Assembly: GCF_028656955.1 (NCBI RefSeq)
Contig: NZ_JAMDGY010000030.1
Span: forward strand, 1-64,000
DNA: 64,000 bases
Origin: Pseudomonas fontis
Lineage (GTDB): Bacteria > Pseudomonadota > Gammaproteobacteria > Pseudomonadales > Pseudomonadaceae
Reading direction: 5' to 3'
The translations under genes and the position numbers were made by a program. The notes under the pieces are model-generated. The model was not told the origin of the DNA and searched no databases. It worked only from the letters and a program-made list of their open reading frames with translations. Below are positions 63,772 to 64,000 of this stretch, piece after piece; positions within the stretch are counted from its first letter, which is position 1, and each line of letters starts with the position of its first letter.

Positions 63772-64000
63772 TCAGTTGCCGTAGACCGGCAGCTTCTTGC
63801 AGATGGCTTTGACCTTCTCACGCACGGCGTCGATTACCGCCTGGTTGTTCAGGTCGGCCAGGATGTCGCAGATCCAGCCTGCCAGTTCCTGGCACTCTGC
63901 TTCCTTGAAGCCACGGGTGGTCACAGCCGGGGTGCCGAAACGCAGGCCGGAGGTGACGAACGGGGAACGTGGGTCGTTCGGTACGGAGTTCTTGTTCACG
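63772..64000 (-). CDS. glyA: Serine hydroxymethyltransferase, C-terminal part
   Basis: About 75 C-terminal residues of GlyA are present, the gene continuing beyond the window edge. [36 protein letters not shown] and the tail [13 protein letters not shown] are characteristic. GlyA interconverts serine and glycine with tetrahydrofolate in the cytoplasm. The active-site lysine lies outside the window. Confidence 0.95.
   Translation of the reverse strand, partial: VNKNSVPNDPRSPFVTSGLRFGTPAVTTRGFKEAECQELAGWICDILADLNNQAVIDAVREKVKAICKKLPVYGN

Overview
The window is a 64 kb piece of a GC-rich gammaproteobacterial chromosome, almost certainly a Pseudomonas of the P. putida group. Reasons: the order recC-recB-recD ... 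mmsA-mmsB ... ggt, mcpS-like, pcaH-pcaG ... cioA-cioB, rlmG, a PpoR-like LuxR solo, fpr, mscL, radA ... cstA matches what I remember of that group's chromosome; the intergenic DNA carries typical Pseudomonas REP/REPIN palindromes; and protocatechuate, branched-chain amino acid and cyanide-insensitive oxidase genes are present. No rRNA, tRNA, CRISPR array or insertion sequence was seen.

Layout. 0-9.4 kb: the RecBCD operon. 9.5-11.8 kb: yfiR-yfiN-yfiB, a periplasm-to-cytoplasm c-di-GMP switch. 11.8-12.95 kb: a tandemly duplicated segment with a small DUF3077-like gene, an apparently structured leader RNA, and a decayed second copy. 12.9-22 kb: valine catabolism (mmsA, mmsB), three LysR regulators, a TauE/SafE permease, a quinone reductase and gamma-glutamyltransferase. 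22-32.5 kb: an HBM-type chemoreceptor, a zinc metallopeptidase, protocatechuate 3,4-dioxygenase, a phosphodiesterase-like protein, trmA coupled to a purine permease, a GNAT and an MFS exporter. 32.7-40.6 kb: cyanide-insensitive bd oxidase behind an ANR box, rlmG, LuxR solo, fpr, mscL, radA.

40.6-50.5 kb: a complete haem-acquisition system, hasI-hasS-hasR-hasA-hasD-hasE-hasF, under Fur-like boxes: sigma/anti-sigma pair, TonB receptor with signalling domain, secreted hemophore and its own type I secretion apparatus. It is followed by a convergent tyrosinase/DUF2182 pair with unusual tyrosinase features.

53.0-57.8 kb: the most unusual part. A polymorphic toxin with a PoNe-like PD-(D/E)xK nuclease tip overlaps its DUF1910/DUF1911 (PoNi-like) immunity gene by 4 nt. 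Two further cassettes follow, each a broken toxin C-terminal remnant plus an intact divergent immunity gene. The three immunity genes share a nearly identical 321-nt 3' block, while their 5' two-thirds diverge. The array is AT-richer than its surroundings and looks horizontally acquired and reshuffled by recombination.

57.9-64 kb: core genes resume with a xanthine/urate-type permease behind a palindromic operator, a PilZ protein, cstA with its small YbdD partner, a CobW-family GTPase (yjiA) and the 3' end of glyA, which runs off the window.
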